Shown piece after piece: positions 41,541 to 50,779 of a stretch of DNA of 64,000 nt. Made by a program: the position numbers and the translations under genes. The first letter of the stretch is position 1; each line of letters starts with the position of its first letter. Below the pieces are notes generated by a model, which saw nothing but the letters and a program-made list of their open reading frames with translations, had not been told where the DNA came from and did not search any database. The stretch comes from JAXGMV01 sp040768445 (GTDB lineage Bacteria; Chloroflexota; Anaerolineae; Anaerolineales; Anaerolineaceae), in the NCBI GenBank assembly GCA_040768445.1, contig JAXGMV010000001.1, positions 558,001 to 622,000 on the forward strand, written 5' to 3'.

Positions 41541-41572
41541 AGATGGCCGGCCAACCCGGCCATCTCTTTTTA
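41541..41572 (+). terminator. intrinsic terminator of the GldA/GldFG/DUF4340 operon
   Basis: Perfect ten-base stem AGATGGCCGG / CCGGCCATCT with a five-base loop followed by CTTTTTAT. Confidence 0.92.
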
Positions 41573-41644
41573 TATCCAAACTGCAACATTCCTAACTTGT
41601 AATTCTGCCAGTTTTTAATGCTATACTTCCTCCCTGTAGTTGCT

Positions 41645-43030
41645 ATGAAAAAATTCATTAAAACTGACAGACCTGTATCAACCCACTCATTGGCTTTAGG
41701 CAGAATCCTCAGAACCTGGTGGCCCCTGGCATTGAGTTGGATGTTAATGAACTCCGCCATGCCGCTGGTGAGCGCGTTTGTTGCCCGCCTGGCTGACCCT
41801 GAGATCAACCTTGCTTCCTATGGTGGTGTCATCTCGCCAACCGTCTCCCTGATGACAGCCCCTACCATTATGCTGCTCTCCACAGCCAACACGCTCGTGC
41901 GTGACCGGCTGTCCTACCAGCGTATCAGGCGCTACATGTACGGCATCTCTGGCGTGATGACAGTCCTGCATATCCTGATTGCCTTCACACCGCTGTATTA
42001 CGTCATTGTGCGGGATATCATCGGTGCGCCTGAGGAAATCATTGAACCAGCCCGCCTGGGTTTGATGATTGAAATCCCCTGGGCCTGGGCAATTGGTTAC
42101 CGCCGCTTTTACCAGGGCATCATGATCCGATTCGGACATGCCAAGGAGATCTGGTACGGTACTGCCATTCGCCTGGTGAGCCTGTTGCTTGTGTTGATCG
42201 TCGGTTACAGCCTGGGCACCGTGCCGGGCGTACTGATGGCTGCGCTGGCGCAGACTGCCGGTGTGGTTACTGAAGCCATCTATGCCGGCCTACGGGCGCG
42301 CCCCATCATCCGCGGTGAACTGCATTATGCCAAACCTGTTGAAGAAATTAACCTGCGCACCTTCAGCGCCTTTTATATCCCGCTGGTCATCACAGCCCTG
42401 ATCTCAAATATTTGGTCGCCCGTTGGCGCCACTGCCCTCAGCCGTCTGCCAAACCCAATCACATCACTGGCTGTCTGGCCGGTGATCACCGGGCTGGTCT
42501 ATCCGCTCAGCAGCGGGGGTATGGCTTTCAATGAGGTCGTGGTGGCTTTGATGGAAAAGAAAGGCTCCTACAAGCCGCTCAGGCAGTTCTCCAGCATCCT
42601 GGCAATCGGTATTGGCCTAATCATGCTGATTGTGACGGCCACCCCGCTGGGTTATCTGTGGTTCCACCATGTAACTGCTCTTTCCCCCGACCTTGCCACG
42701 GTTGCAAGCACCTGTTTGTGGTTCTTCCTGCCTTACCCGGCTCTCAAGGTACTCACCAGCTGGTTCCAGGGTGCAGTGATGCACGGCCGTGCTACGCGAG
42801 GCATCACTGAGTCAGTTGCCCTGTCGCTGGGTTCATATATCATTTTCCTGGTAATCGGAGTAGCATCAGGCAGGTTCCTGGGGGTATATATCACCGCTGC
42901 TGGCATGATTTTTGCCAATCTGGTGCAGGCTTACTGGTTGTGGCGCCGCAGTCGTCCGGTGATGCGGGACGTCAAGCGCCGCGATGAACTTTTTGAGGCA
43001 GGTTCAGCCTTACCCTTACCGTCTAAGTAA
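41645..43030 (+). CDS. MATE-like multidrug/oligosaccharide flippase family membrane protein
   Basis: 461 residues, about twelve transmembrane helices with long internal symmetry. The start at 41645 (MKKFIKTDRP) was preferred because an upstream ATG at 41618 adds a hydrophobic stretch overlapping a possible -10 box (TATACT at 41622-41627). Segments such as WWPLALSWMLMNSAMPLVSA and the matching second-half PLVITALISNIWSPVGATAL are MATE/MOP-superfamily-like. The match to classical NorM is weak, so it could be a distinct branch, for example ANK-like, and the substrate is unknown. It has flanking terminators on both sides and is a single-gene unit. Confidence 0.75.
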   Translation: MKKFIKTDRPVSTHSLALGRILRTWWPLALSWMLMNSAMPLVSAFVARLADPEINLASYGGVISPTVSLMTAPTIMLLSTANTLVRDRLSYQRIRRYMYGISGVMTVLHILIAFTPLYYVIVRDIIGAPEEIIEPARLGLMIEIPWAWAIGYRRFYQGIMIRFGHAKEIWYGTAIRLVSLLLVLIVGYSLGTVPGVLMAALAQTAGVVTEAIYAGLRARPIIRGELHYAKPVEEINLRTFSAFYIPLVITALISNIWSPVGATALSRLPNPITSLAVWPVITGLVYPLSSGGMAFNEVVVALMEKKGSYKPLRQFSSILAIGIGLIMLIVTATPLGYLWFHHVTALSPDLATVASTCLWFFLPYPALKVLTSWFQGAVMHGRATRGITESVALSLGSYIIFLVIGVASGRFLGVYITAAGMIFANLVQAYWLWRRSRPVMRDVKRRDELFEAGSALPLPSK

Positions 43031-43044
43031 CCACACCGCTTTAA

Positions 43045-43085
43045 TAAAAAACATCCCGGGAGAATAAACCCGGGATGAATTTTCT
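43045..43085. terminator. convergent bidirectional terminator
   Basis: Nine-base stem CATCCCGGG / CCCGGGATG with an eight-base loop. On the minus strand it is followed by TTTTTTATTAAAG (for pheT), on the plus strand by AATTTTCTTAATTT. Confidence 0.9.
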
Positions 43086-43100
43086 TAATTTAAATTGCAG

Positions 43101-45632
43101 CTAACTTCGCAGGCTGGCGCCCAGTTCAGCTTCAAGCTGCTGAATAATTTTTGCTCTGGCTTTAGCAACATCTTTATCGGTCAGCGTGCGCTCGGGCGAG
43201 AGGTACGTCAGGCTGTATGCCAGGCTCTTTTTGCCCTCCCCGAGCTGCTTGCCGCGGAAGATGTCAAACAGCTTAACATCGTCCAGCAGTTTGCCGCCGG
43301 CTTCGATGATCACCTGCAGCACCTTTTCAGCCGGCACTTCTTCGTCCACCACCACCGCCAGGTCTTCCAGAACAGGCGGGAATGCAGGAAGTGGTTTAAC
43401 ATCGAAGTGCTCGGGTATGGCAGCGTACAGCAGGCTCAAATCCAGCTCCGCAGCCAGAACAGTGTTATTCAAAAAATCATATCGTTCACTTACCAGTGGG
43501 TGCAGTTCACCGAACACCCCTATCGGGTGTCCGTTGATATTCAGTGAAGCGCATTTGCCGGGGTGGAAGGATGGGTGTTCTGCCGGCTCATACGAGATAT
43601 CTTCGATCCTCAGCGCATCGAGCATTGACTGGAGCACACCTTTTATATCGTAAAAATCCATGCCAGTTGGGTCGTGCCTGTCCCAGGTTGACAGTTGGCG
43701 TTTGCCGCTCAGCGCCACGCACAGGCGGCGCGGCTCCAGCGGGCGTTCCTCCCCCGGCTGCGGCAGGAACACCTGCCCGACTTCGAAGAAAGCCAGGTGC
43801 TCGCGCAGGCGGATGTTGCGCTCCAATATTTCCAATACGCCCGGCAGCACGCTGCGGCGCATCACCACCCGGTCTGCGGCGATCGGGTTTCTCAAGCGCA
43901 CATAAGGTACTTCGTCGGGTCTAACTGCCATCAGTGTCGCTTTGGCTTCTCGCTCAGGCGAGGTAAGTCGGTAGGTGACAATCTCCTGCAGGCCCAAATT
44001 GACCAGTACATCCTGCAGTCGCTGCTCATTACTGATCTGCGGCCGGTTTTTCTGTATCGGTAGTTCGTCCATCAGTCGCGTCTCGGGCAGGCGGTCGTAG
44101 CCATACAGGCGAGCAATTTCTTCGATCACGTCTGCCTTGCCGACAATGCCCTCGTTGATATCCAGCCGGTGCGGCGGGGTCTGGATGAGCATCGTATCAC
44201 CCTTCACATTACAGGTGAAGCCCAGACGGCTGAGCAGGCTGCAGACTTCATCTGCTTCAATGCGCACACCCAGCAGGCGCTGTACCTCATCTGCAGTCAG
44301 TTCAACCACCGGGTCCACCACAGGCTGCGGGTACGCATCCACCAGACCACTGGCAATGGTACCGCCACTCCACTCAGCCATGCGCTGTAAACCAATCTGC
44401 ACTGCCTGCGGAGCCAGCGCCGGGTGCACACCGCGTGAGAAGCGGTAACCGGCTTCCGAGTTCAACCGCTGCGCTGCGTTTGTGCGGCGGGTGTTAATGT
44501 AGTTCCAGCTGGCGCCTTCAAGCAGCACATTGCGAGTTTGGGTGGTCACTTCGCTTTCCAGGCCGCCCATCACGCCTGCCAGCGATAAGACGCCGGCTGT
44601 GTCCGTCACCAGGACGGTGAAATGATCCAACGTGCGTTCGACATTGTCCAGCGTGGTGAGTTTTTCGCCTTGCTTTGCCGCCCGGGTGATAATCGTGGGT
44701 GCCTTGCCGCGGGCACGTGCTGTCAGCACATCGTAATCGAAGGCATGCAGCGGCTCGCCAGTCTCCAACATCACGTAATTTGTGGCATCCACAATGCTGT
44801 TGATTGGGCGCATACCGGCCAGTCTCAGCCGGCGCTGCACCCAGTACGGGCTTTCTCGTGCTTCCACACCTTCCACCAGACCCAGCACAAAGCGGGGATT
44901 CAATTCCGGGTCGGTGATCTCAATAAAAGCCCTGCCTTCTATGCCCGGTCCGGCTGCTTCCAGCCTGAACTGCGGCTGTTTCAACGGCAGGTCCAACATG
45001 GCGGCGATCTCGCGCGCCACGCCAATCACCGAGGCGTTGCGCGCCATGTTCGGCAGGATGGAAATATCGTAAACAGCATCACCCATGTAATCAACCAGCG
45101 GCATGCCGGTTGGTGCATCAGCATCCAGGATGATCACGCCTTCGTGTTCTTCTGAGATGCCCAGTTCCTTCTCGGAGCAGATCATCGAGTAGGACTCAAC
45201 ACCGCGGATTTTAGCGCGCTTCAGTTTGGTCAGTTCAAAACCGGGCTTATGCCCATCGTAGATCAGCGCGCCTTCTTTGGCATATGCCACCTTGAGCGCC
45301 TGTTTGAGTGGGCCGGCACCTTTGTATGGGTACAGGTTGGGCGCGCCAGTCAGCACGATGTGTTCCTGCTGTCCATCCTGCAGTTTGCACAGCACCAGCC
45401 GGTCGGCATTGGGATGCGGCATTACCTCATCCACCTGTGCCACCACAATCTTATCTGGCTCCCATGCCAGCCCGTTGATCTTAATCTCCTGCCGCTCAGA
45501 TTGCGGCACCGGAAGACCGATCACCTTGATCTCATCCACCTCCAGACCCAGCATGGTCATGCGCAGGCCAAGTTCATCCAGCGGCAGATCTACGTTTACA
45601 AAATCTTTAACCCAGGAAAGGGGTACTTTCAT
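43101..45632 (-). CDS. pheT: phenylalanine--tRNA ligase beta subunit
   Basis: Beta chain of the heterotetrameric synthetase that charges tRNAPhe, 843 residues. Domains in order: N-terminal strand, EMAP-type tRNA-binding OB fold (about 40-150, with KINGLAWEPDKIVVAQVDEV), B3/4 editing domain (about 210-380), B5 (about 405-475), the core catalytic-like domain (about 490-690), and the C-terminal anticodon-binding FDX-ACB fold (about 750-843, FPPVLEDLAVVVDEEVPAEK). GGAGG precedes the ATG. pheS lies 33 bases upstream on the same strand, under one T-box leader. Confidence 0.97.
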   Translation of the reverse strand: MKVPLSWVKDFVNVDLPLDELGLRMTMLGLEVDEIKVIGLPVPQSERQEIKINGLAWEPDKIVVAQVDEVMPHPNADRLVLCKLQDGQQEHIVLTGAPNLYPYKGAGPLKQALKVAYAKEGALIYDGHKPGFELTKLKRAKIRGVESYSMICSEKELGISEEHEGVIILDADAPTGMPLVDYMGDAVYDISILPNMARNASVIGVAREIAAMLDLPLKQPQFRLEAAGPGIEGRAFIEITDPELNPRFVLGLVEGVEARESPYWVQRRLRLAGMRPINSIVDATNYVMLETGEPLHAFDYDVLTARARGKAPTIITRAAKQGEKLTTLDNVERTLDHFTVLVTDTAGVLSLAGVMGGLESEVTTQTRNVLLEGASWNYINTRRTNAAQRLNSEAGYRFSRGVHPALAPQAVQIGLQRMAEWSGGTIASGLVDAYPQPVVDPVVELTADEVQRLLGVRIEADEVCSLLSRLGFTCNVKGDTMLIQTPPHRLDINEGIVGKADVIEEIARLYGYDRLPETRLMDELPIQKNRPQISNEQRLQDVLVNLGLQEIVTYRLTSPEREAKATLMAVRPDEVPYVRLRNPIAADRVVMRRSVLPGVLEILERNIRLREHLAFFEVGQVFLPQPGEERPLEPRRLCVALSGKRQLSTWDRHDPTGMDFYDIKGVLQSMLDALRIEDISYEPAEHPSFHPGKCASLNINGHPIGVFGELHPLVSERYDFLNNTVLAAELDLSLLYAAIPEHFDVKPLPAFPPVLEDLAVVVDEEVPAEKVLQVIIEAGGKLLDDVKLFDIFRGKQLGEGKKSLAYSLTYLSPERTLTDKDVAKARAKIIQQLEAELGASLRS

Positions 45633-45665
45633 CGTCGTAATCCTCCATTCATCCAGTCAAACCGC

Positions 45666-46703
45666 TTAGAACTGTTCCAGGAAACGCACATCGTTCGCCC
45701 AGAAGTTGCGGATATCATCAATTCGGTAACGCAGGAGCGCAATGCGCTCAGGGCCCAACCCGGCAGCAAAGCCGGAGTAAACCGCCGGATCGTAGCCGCC
45801 GTTCTGCAAGACGATCGGGTTAATCATCCCGCAGCCCATGATCTCGAGCCAGCCAGCGCCTTTGCAGATCTGGCAGCCCTTACCGCCGCACACGAAACAC
45901 TCGACGTCCATCTCAGCGCTCGGCTCAGTGAATGGGAAATAGGACGGGCGCAGTCGGGTGCGGGCATTCTCACCGAACATGCGGCGCGCAAAGGTGTTGA
46001 GCGTGCCCTTCATATCAGCAAAGGTAATGTTGCGCCCCACCACGATAGCTTCAACCTGGTTAAACTGGATTTCATGCCGCGCGGTCACCTGCTCGTAGCG
46101 ATAGCACATGCCCGGAAGAATGAAGCGTATCGGATCCGGTGCGTTCTCGCGCATTGAATGGATTTGCCCGGGCGAAGTGTGTGTGCGCAGCACCAGGTCG
46201 TCCGTGGTCCAGAAGGTGTCCCACATATCGCGCGCCGGATGATGCTTGGGGATATTCAACAGTCCAAAGTTGTAGTCATCGGTCTCAACATCGGGCGAGA
46301 TGTAAACCTGGAAGCCCATCTCAGCAAAGATGTTGTAAATGGTGCGCAGGTTGCGGGTTGAAGGGTGCAGCCTGCCCACAGCACTGCGCCTGCCGGGCAG
46401 TGTCACATCCAGTTTCTCTTCACGCAGAGAGCGCTCCAGAACAGCCTGCTTGATCAGGCTGGCACGCACCTCTAAGGCTTTTTCAAGCGCGGCTTTCACC
46501 TCATTGGCTTTCTGCCCGATCAGCGGGCGCAGCTCCTTGCTGGCTTCGCCCATCTTGCTGAAAACGGTCATGACCGGCGCCTTGCGTCCCAGGAACTCAC
46601 TGCGCCAGCTTTGCAGGCTTTCTTCATCCTTCACGCCTTGCAGCTGCTGCAGCCCCTTTTGCTGAATCTCCTCCAGCTGGGTAAGTATCTCTTCTCCAGC
46701 CAT
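45666..46703 (-). CDS. pheS: phenylalanine--tRNA ligase alpha subunit
   Basis: Catalytic chain, 345 residues. An N-terminal coiled coil (about 1-85, tRNA-binding arm) is followed by the class II synthetase core with HPARDMWDTFW, TDDLVLRTHTSPGQIHSM (motif 2 region) and PFTEPSAEMDVEC. The motif 3 area, AGLGPERIALLRYRIDDIR, is complete. AGGAGGTAAG is immediately before the ATG. Four Cys in CFVCGGKGCQICKG near residue 275 could form a small zinc-binding loop. It is controlled by the Phe T-box leader directly upstream and runs into pheT. Confidence 0.97.
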   Translation of the reverse strand: MAGEEILTQLEEIQQKGLQQLQGVKDEESLQSWRSEFLGRKAPVMTVFSKMGEASKELRPLIGQKANEVKAALEKALEVRASLIKQAVLERSLREEKLDVTLPGRRSAVGRLHPSTRNLRTIYNIFAEMGFQVYISPDVETDDYNFGLLNIPKHHPARDMWDTFWTTDDLVLRTHTSPGQIHSMRENAPDPIRFILPGMCYRYEQVTARHEIQFNQVEAIVVGRNITFADMKGTLNTFARRMFGENARTRLRPSYFPFTEPSAEMDVECFVCGGKGCQICKGAGWLEIMGCGMINPIVLQNGGYDPAVYSGFAAGLGPERIALLRYRIDDIRNFWANDVRFLEQF

Positions 46704-46776
46704 CTTACCTCCTGTTTATGCTTGATTTATTCATTGTCAAACCGGTTTTCCAGGTCATGCCGGCATGCTTCGTGCT

Positions 46777-47068
46777 TAAACAATAAACCCATCCCAAAGG
46801 GACGGGGTTAACCGCGGTACCACCCTGATTGACTGCACGCTGCAGCCCGCTCGTTCCAACGGCCTGGTCATTAACCGGCGATTGGCTGCACCTGGTAACG
46901 TTGTGCGCTACGTCTCCGACTACAGATCTCTGTGAAACACGATGTTCACCGGAGCGGCTCGGGAGGGAACTTCTGCCGGATTCCGCCTGCCAGGTGTCTC
47001 AGTCTGTGCGCCCGGCTCCCTGTTGGTTTTCCCCGGAATACTTTCCTCCGTCACTGCCTTTACAGTTA
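46777..47068 (-). promoter_or_regulatory. T-box riboswitch controlling pheST
   Basis: Read on the minus strand, a leader of about 290 bases. The base of stem I pairs GGAGG (near 47050) with CCTCC, and its lower loop holds AGAAG-TTC with the specifier codon TTC (Phe) at 46969-46967. GGGAGCCGGG is the usual upper stem I element. The T-box AGGGTGGTACCGCGG is at 46826-46812; its TGGT can pair with the ACCA end of tRNAPhe, including discriminator A. The terminator AACCCCGTCCC-TTT-GGGATGGGTT plus TATTGTTT covers 46809-46777. Uncharged tRNAPhe should allow read-through into pheS. Confidence 0.94.
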
Positions 47069-47074
47069 CCTCAT

Positions 47075-47102
47075 ATTATGACGAAATCCGGTTATTTGTC
47101 AA
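47075..47102 (-). promoter_or_regulatory. promoter of the pheST leader
   Basis: On the minus strand, TTGACA (47102-47097), a 16-base spacer and CATAAT (47080-47075); an alternative TAATAT gives an 18-base spacer. The start would be near 47068. Confidence 0.75.
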
Positions 47103-47204
47103 GGGCAGGAAGTCCTGATCCGTTTGAAGAAACAGGTTATGCGTCTTATCTACCGGAAAATATGCAATAATTGGCTCTATACAACTCGCTATGGAGTATG
47201 CAAT

Positions 47205-48383
47205 ATGTCCTTTGATCCCAACCAGTTAAAACACCTTTTCTTACTCGACTCATCCATTCACTTCCTCAACCACGGTTCCTTTGGCGCCTGTCCCATCCCG
47301 GTCTTTGAAGCCTACCAGGGCTGGCAGCGCCGGCTGGAACGCCAGCCTGTGCTGTTCCTCGGGCGCGAAATGGCGTCACTCGACCGGCAAGCGCGCCAAC
47401 CCCTGGCTGAGTACCTGCACACCGCCGCTGACAACCTTGTGTTTGTACCCAACGCCACACACGGGGTCAACATCATCGCCCGTTCGCTTGTCCTCACTCC
47501 CGGTGACGAGATCCTCACCAGCGATCACGAATACGGCGCCTGCGATTACACCTGGGAATTCCTGTGCCGTAAGAGCGGCGCATGCTATAAACACCAACCC
47601 ATCCCTCTGCCGGCACAGTCTGAAGCTGAGATGCTGGAACAATTCTGGCAGGGTGTGACCGACCACACCAGGGTCATTTACCTCAGCCACATCACCTCGC
47701 CCACCGCCCTGCGCCTGCCGGTGGAAGCCATCTGCCAGCGGGCACGCCAGGCCGGCATCCTCACGCTGGTGGACGGCGCCCATGCCCCCGGGCAAATCGA
47801 CCTCAATCTCGATGCACTAGGCGCCGATTTCTACACCGGTAACCTGCACAAGTGGGTGCTCAGCCCCAAAGGCGCCGGCTTCCTGTACGCCCGGCCTGAC
47901 GTACAGCACCTGGTGGAACCGATGGTCGTCAGCTGGGGCTATCACAGCACGCCTGAGACCAGCAGCGGCTCGCAGTTTCAGGATTACCTGGGTTGGACCG
48001 GCACCAAAGATCCTGCTGCCTCGCTCGCTGTGCCGGCGGCACTGCAGTTCATGGCTGATCACCACTGGGTTGAGATGCGCCGCAGCTGCCATACCCTCCT
48101 CAAGCCTGCCATCGAACGCATCTGTGACCTGGTGCAGATGGAGCCCCTCTACCCGCTGGCGTCTGACCTGTACGTCCAAATGAGCATTGCACCCCTGCCA
48201 GCGGATGCCGACCTTGTTGCGCTCAAAGCGCGGCTCTATGACGAATATCGTGTCGAAGTGCCGCTGATCGAGTGGAACAGCCGCAAGTTTGTGCGCATCT
48301 CCGTGCAGGCATACAACACCCAGGATGACCTGGACGCCCTGTATGACGGGCTTCATCGTCTGCTGCCGCAGGTGCGCCCCTAA
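47205..48383 (+). CDS. class V aminotransferase (isopenicillin-N-epimerase-like)
   Basis: 392 residues; PLP-dependent fold-type I enzyme. The ATG at 47205 with GGAG eight bases upstream fits the family N-terminus (FLNHGSFGACP, the usual opening); a longer frame from 47124 would overlap the pheST promoter. Cofactor sites are VPNATHGVN, DGAHAPGQIDLNL (Asp on the pyridine nitrogen) and GNLHKWVLSPKGAGFLY (Lys in HKW forms the aldimine). Members include isopenicillin N epimerase-like, cysteine desulfurase-like and hercynylcysteine lyase-like enzymes; no sulfur- or antibiotic-related neighbour helps decide. It is divergent from pheST. Confidence 0.9.
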   Translation: MSFDPNQLKHLFLLDSSIHFLNHGSFGACPIPVFEAYQGWQRRLERQPVLFLGREMASLDRQARQPLAEYLHTAADNLVFVPNATHGVNIIARSLVLTPGDEILTSDHEYGACDYTWEFLCRKSGACYKHQPIPLPAQSEAEMLEQFWQGVTDHTRVIYLSHITSPTALRLPVEAICQRARQAGILTLVDGAHAPGQIDLNLDALGADFYTGNLHKWVLSPKGAGFLYARPDVQHLVEPMVVSWGYHSTPETSSGSQFQDYLGWTGTKDPAASLAVPAALQFMADHHWVEMRRSCHTLLKPAIERICDLVQMEPLYPLASDLYVQMSIAPLPADADLVALKARLYDEYRVEVPLIEWNSRKFVRISVQAYNTQDDLDALYDGLHRLLPQVRP

Positions 48384-48445
48384 ACTGGTTGTAAGATCTG
48401 AAAGTACGGCTTAGTGGTAAATGGAAAACCTTCCAGGTATTTTTA

Positions 48446-48454
48446 GTTTACAAT
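48446..48454 (+). promoter_or_regulatory. -10 element placed for a leaderless transcript
   Basis: GTTTACAAT with TACAAT as the -10 box, seven bases before the ATG at 48462. The same nine bases at the same distance precede the ATG at 55924. No -35 box and no ribosome binding site are visible. Confidence 0.45.
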
Positions 48455-48461
48455 AAAGATT

Positions 48462-49625
48462 ATGCAGGCTAAAATCCTGGTCATTCCCGCCTGGTACCCC
48501 ACTGAAAAACGTTCCTATCACGGCGTCTTTATTCAAAGGCAGGTCGAAGCGCTGTCTGAAAAATTCGACACCGCCGTCTATTACCCCCAGCCGTTCGGTG
48601 TGACCACCATTCTCAAGCGCAGCACCCTACCTTATAAATGGAACAAACACCCAGAGCTGGCCTACTTGCGCCAACCGGTCTATGCCCCCTACCAGCTGCC
48701 CTATCGACTGTACCTGAAGCTGTTCATGCTGCAGGCACAGCGCGGTTTCAACCAGCTGGTTGAGCGCTGGGGCAAGCCCGACTTAATCCATGCCCATGTC
48801 GTCCTGCCTGCCGGCTATGCCGCCCTGCAGTTTGCCCGCCAGCTCAAGGTTCCGGTCGTGTTGACCGAGCACTCCAGCCCGGCTCGCAGCCACTTTGACC
48901 TGCCCGGGCGCGGAGTAGTGGCAAAAGAGGTCTTTCACAGTGTTGACCGCCTGCTGTGCGTCAGCCCGACGCATGCTGAACAGGTAAGCCAGTTCACTGG
49001 CGAGGGGCGCTGTACCGTACTGCCCAACGTGGTGGATACCGATTTCTTCATTCCGCCGCCTAACCTGCCCCGCTTTGAAGGCAAACCCTTCACCTTCCTG
49101 GCAATAGGCCACCTGATCCCGGTTAAGGACTACGACACCCTTCTGCAGGCTGCAGCCATCCTGGCAGAAGACCTGCGCAACAAATTTGCCCTGCGCATCA
49201 TCGGCGAAGGTACAGAAGAAGCCAGGCTTAAAGCGCTTTCAATATCACTTGGGCTGGATGGCACCGTCAGCTTTCTGGGTGGGTTCCCTGCACAGGATGT
49301 GCTCTCGCACCTGCAGGCTTGCGATGCACTGGTACATTCCAGCCGTTCTGAGACCTTCGGCGTGGTGATGGCTGAAGCGATGTCCTGCGGCAAGCCGGTC
49401 GTTGCCACCCGCTGCGGCGGCTCAGAGTACATCGTCACACCTGAAAACGGCATTTTGGTAGATAAAGAAGACCCTGCCGCACTGGCAGAGGGTATGCGCG
49501 CCCTGATGGAGAACATCTCCACCTATAAGCCGGATGCTGTTCGCCGCAGTGTGGTGGAACGTTTTGGACGTGATGCCTTTATTGAGAACATCAGTGCAGT
49601 GTATGGCGACCTGCTCTCCCGCTGA
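48462..49625 (+). CDS. GT4-family glycosyltransferase, TuaC-like
   Basis: Cytoplasmic, GT-B fold, 387 residues. The N-terminal half has VIPAWYPTEKRSYHGVFIQR and HAHVVLPAGYAALQFA; the C-terminal Glycos_transf_1 half has FLAIGHLIPVKDYDTLLQAA, IIGEGTEEARLKAL and the EX7E-type site SRSETFGVVMAEAMSCGKPV, in which the two Glu contact the sugar nucleotide. Teichuronic-acid TuaC-type enzymes are the closest well-known relatives; donor and acceptor are unknown. It opens the glycan cluster. The -10-like GTTTACAAT ends seven bases before the ATG and there is no ribosome site, so translation may start without a leader. Confidence 0.92.
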   Translation: MQAKILVIPAWYPTEKRSYHGVFIQRQVEALSEKFDTAVYYPQPFGVTTILKRSTLPYKWNKHPELAYLRQPVYAPYQLPYRLYLKLFMLQAQRGFNQLVERWGKPDLIHAHVVLPAGYAALQFARQLKVPVVLTEHSSPARSHFDLPGRGVVAKEVFHSVDRLLCVSPTHAEQVSQFTGEGRCTVLPNVVDTDFFIPPPNLPRFEGKPFTFLAIGHLIPVKDYDTLLQAAAILAEDLRNKFALRIIGEGTEEARLKALSISLGLDGTVSFLGGFPAQDVLSHLQACDALVHSSRSETFGVVMAEAMSCGKPVVATRCGGSEYIVTPENGILVDKEDPAALAEGMRALMENISTYKPDAVRRSVVERFGRDAFIENISAVYGDLLSR

Positions 49626-49702
49626 TATCCCAGCGCGGTGTTTGTTGCCTGACCCAACCTGTTTTATAATACAGCTAATTCCCTCGGGGAAACAGGAGCA
49701 TT

Positions 49703-50761
49703 ATGACTGATCAACAGACATTAAACTTTGGACTGGTCGGCTGCGGACGTATCGCCCCACGCCACGCCCAGTCACTGGCAGAACTGCCGCAGGCCAGCCT
49801 CAAGGCAGTGGTGGATATCATCCCCAGCCGGGCAGAACGCTTTGGCAAAGAGTACGGCGCCGAGACTTACACCGACTACCATCGCCTGCTGGAACGCAGC
49901 GACATTGACGTGGTCAACATCTGCACCCCCAGCGGATTGCATGCACAGATGGCAATCGATGCCATGCAGGCCGGCAAGCACGTCATTGTCGAAAAGCCGA
50001 TGGCAATCCGGCTTGAGGATGCCGACCGCATGATTGTGACCGCGAAGGAAACCGGCAAAAAGCTGTGCATTGTCCTGCAGAACCGTTACAACCCGCCTAT
50101 GATTGAGATGCAGCACGCCCTGCGTGCCGGCAAGCTTGGCCGGCTTTTGCTGGGCAGCGCCACGGTGCGCTGGTTCCGCCCGCAGGATTATTACGAGGAT
50201 GAGTGGCACGGCCGGCGCGACATGGACGGCGGTGCCCTGATGAACCAGTCTATTCACCACATCGATGCCCTGCAGTGGATGATGGGCGATGAGGTGGAGA
50301 GCGTCTTCTCCTTCACCGGCACGCTGGCGCACAGGATGGAATCGGAAGACACCGGTGTGGCTGTGATCAAGTTCAAGAACGGCGCCATGGCTTCAGTGGA
50401 AGGCTCCACCATCACCTACCCGCAGAATCTTGAAGGTTCGGTAGCGGTTTTTGGTGAAAAAGGCTCCATCAAGGTGGGCGGCACTGCCCTTAACCGTAAG
50501 GTCTTCTGGAAGGTGGAAGGCGAGCTGGAACAGGAGAAAGAAATGCTGACCCGTGAACAGCTTGACCCGCCTTCAGTCTACGGTTACAGCCACCGCACTG
50601 TGATGCAGGACATGATTGACGCTGTGCTCACCGACCGCCAGCCCGCCACGAACGGGCTCGAAGGACGCAAATCGGTTGCCCTGGTGCTGGCCATGTACCG
50701 CTCGGCCGAGACCGGTCAGCCAGTGCGCATGGTTGAAGACGGCTGGCACAAATCGGATTAA
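49703..50761 (+). CDS. Gfo/Idh/MocA-family sugar-nucleotide dehydrogenase, WbpB/WlbA-like
   Basis: 352 residues. The Rossmann domain has GLVGCGRIAPRHAQSL for NAD(H), and the catalytic Lys is in VIVEKPMA. The C-terminal alpha/beta domain has NRYNPPMIEM and GALMNQSIHHIDALQWMMGD (conserved His). WbpB and WlbA oxidise C3 of UDP-N-acetylglucosaminuronate in the route to UDP-2,3-diacetamido sugars. The next two genes match the following aminotransferase and N-acetyltransferase steps, which supports this assignment over other family roles. AGGAG precedes the ATG. The C6 dehydrogenase for the preceding step is not in the window. Confidence 0.9.
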   Translation: MTDQQTLNFGLVGCGRIAPRHAQSLAELPQASLKAVVDIIPSRAERFGKEYGAETYTDYHRLLERSDIDVVNICTPSGLHAQMAIDAMQAGKHVIVEKPMAIRLEDADRMIVTAKETGKKLCIVLQNRYNPPMIEMQHALRAGKLGRLLLGSATVRWFRPQDYYEDEWHGRRDMDGGALMNQSIHHIDALQWMMGDEVESVFSFTGTLAHRMESEDTGVAVIKFKNGAMASVEGSTITYPQNLEGSVAVFGEKGSIKVGGTALNRKVFWKVEGELEQEKEMLTREQLDPPSVYGYSHRTVMQDMIDAVLTDRQPATNGLEGRKSVALVLAMYRSAETGQPVRMVEDGWHKSD

Positions 50762-50779
50762 GATTGAGGTTGATAATAT

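Noticed and set aside
45249..46157. 302-codon frame on the plus strand opposite pheT/pheS
   Set aside because: It crosses the boundary of two well-supported synthetase genes and shows no family features.
46829..47170. 113-codon plus-strand frame over the pheST leader
   Set aside because: The DNA is fully explained by the T-box leader and its promoter on the other strand.
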